A program made the position numbers and the translations under genes. A stretch of 64,000 bases of DNA from Rhizobium gallicum bv. gallicum R602sp (GTDB lineage Bacteria > Pseudomonadota > Alphaproteobacteria > Rhizobiales > Rhizobiaceae), in NCBI RefSeq assembly GCF_000816845.1, contig NZ_CP006880.1:1178001-1242000 (forward strand). Direction: 5' to 3'. The notes below the pieces were generated by a model. The model had not been told where the DNA came from. It searched no databases and was given only the letters and a program-made list of their open reading frames with translations. This document shows positions 62,678-64,000 of the stretch, piece by piece. Each line of letters begins with the position of its first letter. The first letter of the stretch is position 1.

Positions 62678-63822
62678 CAGGTACGGCTGATGCCCGGCGC
62701 GACGCTGCGGTACCAGCCGTCATTGATGGCAGGCTCCCAATCGCCGCTCGGAAAGGTCGGGATCGTCGCCGGGACGACATCGGTATATTTCTGGCGGAGT
62801 TGCTCGGAGATATGCTCCCAGGAGATGCCCGGAAAACCACCGATCTCGGTGATGATTGCTTCCTGCATCTCCTTTGTCAGCAGGAAGGCGGCGAGCTTCA
62901 AGGCCGCGTCCTTGTGTGCGCCGTTCGAAAACACCGTCATGCGCGAGAAATTGCCGCAAAGCGCAAGGTCGCCGAGCTGAACGAGGCCGGTCGTTTCCGG
63001 CAGAACGCCCTGCGAGATCGCTTGCAGGACCTGGTCGGACCAGACCGGCGTCATGGTGACGACGCCCTGCGCCAGAAGCTGGATCGACTGCGTGTTGCCG
63101 GCCGTATACGCGCCCTTTTCATAGAGCGACGGCGCAAGGTCGTTGAGGATCGCCCAGGCAGGCGTCAGGGTCTGGTTGGCGTAATCGGCCGAGAAGTTGT
63201 CGATCGTGAATTTCTTCGGATCGCGGCCGTTGGCCTCATGGATGGCGCGGCGAACGAAGTTGCCGCCTGAACCACCTTTGTCGGGACGATTGTAGATAAA
63301 CTGGCCGGGATTGGCCTTGATCCATGAAATCAGCTGTTCCCAGGTTTTGGGCGCATCCTTTGGGTCGAGCTTGGCCTTGTCATAGGCGAGAAGAACCTGC
63401 GAGCCGCGGTAGGGAAGCGAATATTCGCTGTCGACGCTCAGCGGATTGACGCGGTCGAAGCCTTCGACGTTCTCTGCGGAGAACTTGACCCAAAGACCGG
63501 CGTCGATCCCACCCGTCGGCAGGCGTGGATCGAATGTTTCGAAGATGTCTGCCTGCGGATCGGTCTTGGTCTGGAGGGCGGCCAGGGCTCGATCGGCAAT
63601 GGCGCGCAGGCCAGTATTGTCGCCGGCATCAGTGACCTTCAAGGCAACGTCTGGATGGGCCGCTTCGAAAGCCGGACGGACGATGTTGTTCCAGAAGTCG
63701 ACGATATTGGCATCGGAGCCGCTGTAGAGATCGATCGTCCTCGCTGCTGCGGTGGCAAAACGCGGCGCAGCCAGAACAGCTGCTGCGGCCGACGACGTGA
63801 TAAGAAACTCGCGTCTGTTCAT
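62677..63822 (-). CDS. Periplasmic substrate-binding protein (family 1)
   Basis: 381 residues from the ATG at 63822, with GGAG six bases upstream. The N-terminus RREFLITSSAAAAVLAAPRF is a twin-arginine-type signal, cleaved near ATAAA. The mature part has the family-1 layout seen in AfuA/PotD-type proteins (DLYSGSDANIVDFW, YLPYRGSQVLLAYDKAKL-like block, TGLVQLGDLALCG). Substrate unknown; linked enzymes suggest a phosphate ester such as a glycerophosphodiester. First gene of the operon. Confidence 0.9.
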   Translation of the reverse strand: MNRREFLITSSAAAAVLAAPRFATAAARTIDLYSGSDANIVDFWNNIVRPAFEAAHPDVALKVTDAGDNTGLRAIADRALAALQTKTDPQADIFETFDPRLPTGGIDAGLWVKFSAENVEGFDRVNPLSVDSEYSLPYRGSQVLLAYDKAKLDPKDAPKTWEQLISWIKANPGQFIYNRPDKGGSGGNFVRRAIHEANGRDPKKFTIDNFSADYANQTLTPAWAILNDLAPSLYEKGAYTAGNTQSIQLLAQGVVTMTPVWSDQVLQAISQGVLPETTGLVQLGDLALCGNFSRMTVFSNGAHKDAALKLAAFLLTKEMQEAIITEIGGFPGISWEHISEQLRQKYTDVVPATIPTFPSGDWEPAINDGWYRSVAPGISRT

Positions 63823-63886
63823 TACCCACTCCATTCGTTTCGCGGTCGCACACCGCGTGCCTGTTGGAGCTAGCTAACGCTGACGC

Positions 63887-63904
63887 GTGACATCGGGATG
63901 ACAA
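63887..63904 (-). promoter_or_regulatory. PhoB-box-like repeat upstream of the ABC operon
   Basis: On the minus strand TTGTCAT-CCCG-ATGTCAC matches CTGTCAT-N4-CTGTCAT at 11 of 14 conserved positions, with the 11-bp period, 65 bases before the start of the binding-protein gene. Confidence 0.5.
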
Positions 63905-64000
63905 AAGGGTCCGGACGAAGGGTTTTTTGCACAGCCGTGCATTCATATCTATGCAACAACAACATCGACAAAAGAATAGGCGAGTCCGACGTTGTTGAAT

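Overview
The window is high-GC alphaproteobacterial DNA and looks like a Rhizobium-type genome (Rhizobium leguminosarum/etli group or a close relative). The evidence is a rhizobial cellulose operon with bcsN, a DUF982 protein, a DUF1476 zeta protein, a succinoglycan-type RTX glycanase, GANTC-clade CtrA-like sites and many rhizobial insertion sequences. minCDE, many sensory and transport genes and dense IS remnants suggest a chromid or large plasmid rather than the main chromosome. That placement is inference.

1-33 kb is dominated by cyclic-di-GMP and surface polysaccharide functions. A minus-strand signalling operon (1-3674) runs GGDEF-EAL protein, SiaB-like protein, STAS-methyltransferase fusion, and a membrane sensor cut by the window edge. 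The cellulose operon bcsN-bcsA-bcsB-bcsZ-TPR protein (4144-13121) follows, with a CtrA-like site in front. Then come a convergent diguanylate cyclase, a 5-oxoproline utilisation operon with a divergent GntR regulator (14502-21810), an AraC regulator, a NarL-type two-component system flanked by two Gly/Asn-rich exported proteins (25012-28543), and two more GGDEF proteins. BcsA has a PilZ domain, so four local c-di-GMP enzymes may feed into cellulose synthesis.

33.3-37 kb holds minCDE, also with a CtrA-like site, and a DUF3422 membrane protein.

37-45.9 kb is a nest of mobile elements. It holds two near-complete copies and one broken copy of an ISNCY-type element, an IS256 element with a 9-bp target duplication, an IS30 remnant, a Phd/PemK-like toxin-antitoxin pair, and an IS110 element inserted in one ISNCY transposase. 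The IS110 downstream end can be folded by eye into a bridge-RNA-like structure whose internal-loop guides match the actual insertion site. This is the strongest discovery in the window.

46-49 kb has small genes: an F1-ATPase zeta inhibitor preceded by a perfect FNR/FixK anaerobox, DUF6522, YbaN, a Cys/His-rich mini-protein and DUF982. 49.3-55.1 kb has a GH25 hydrolase and a secreted GH16/RTX glycanase next to a PrsDE-like type I secretion system. 55.6-64 kb is a probable phosphate-starvation cluster: a Tat-exported PhoX phosphatase, an inositol-phosphatase-family enzyme, a glycerophosphodiesterase, and a binding-protein ABC transporter, with PhoB-box-like repeats before phoX and before the transporter. 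No tRNA, rRNA or CRISPR array was seen.
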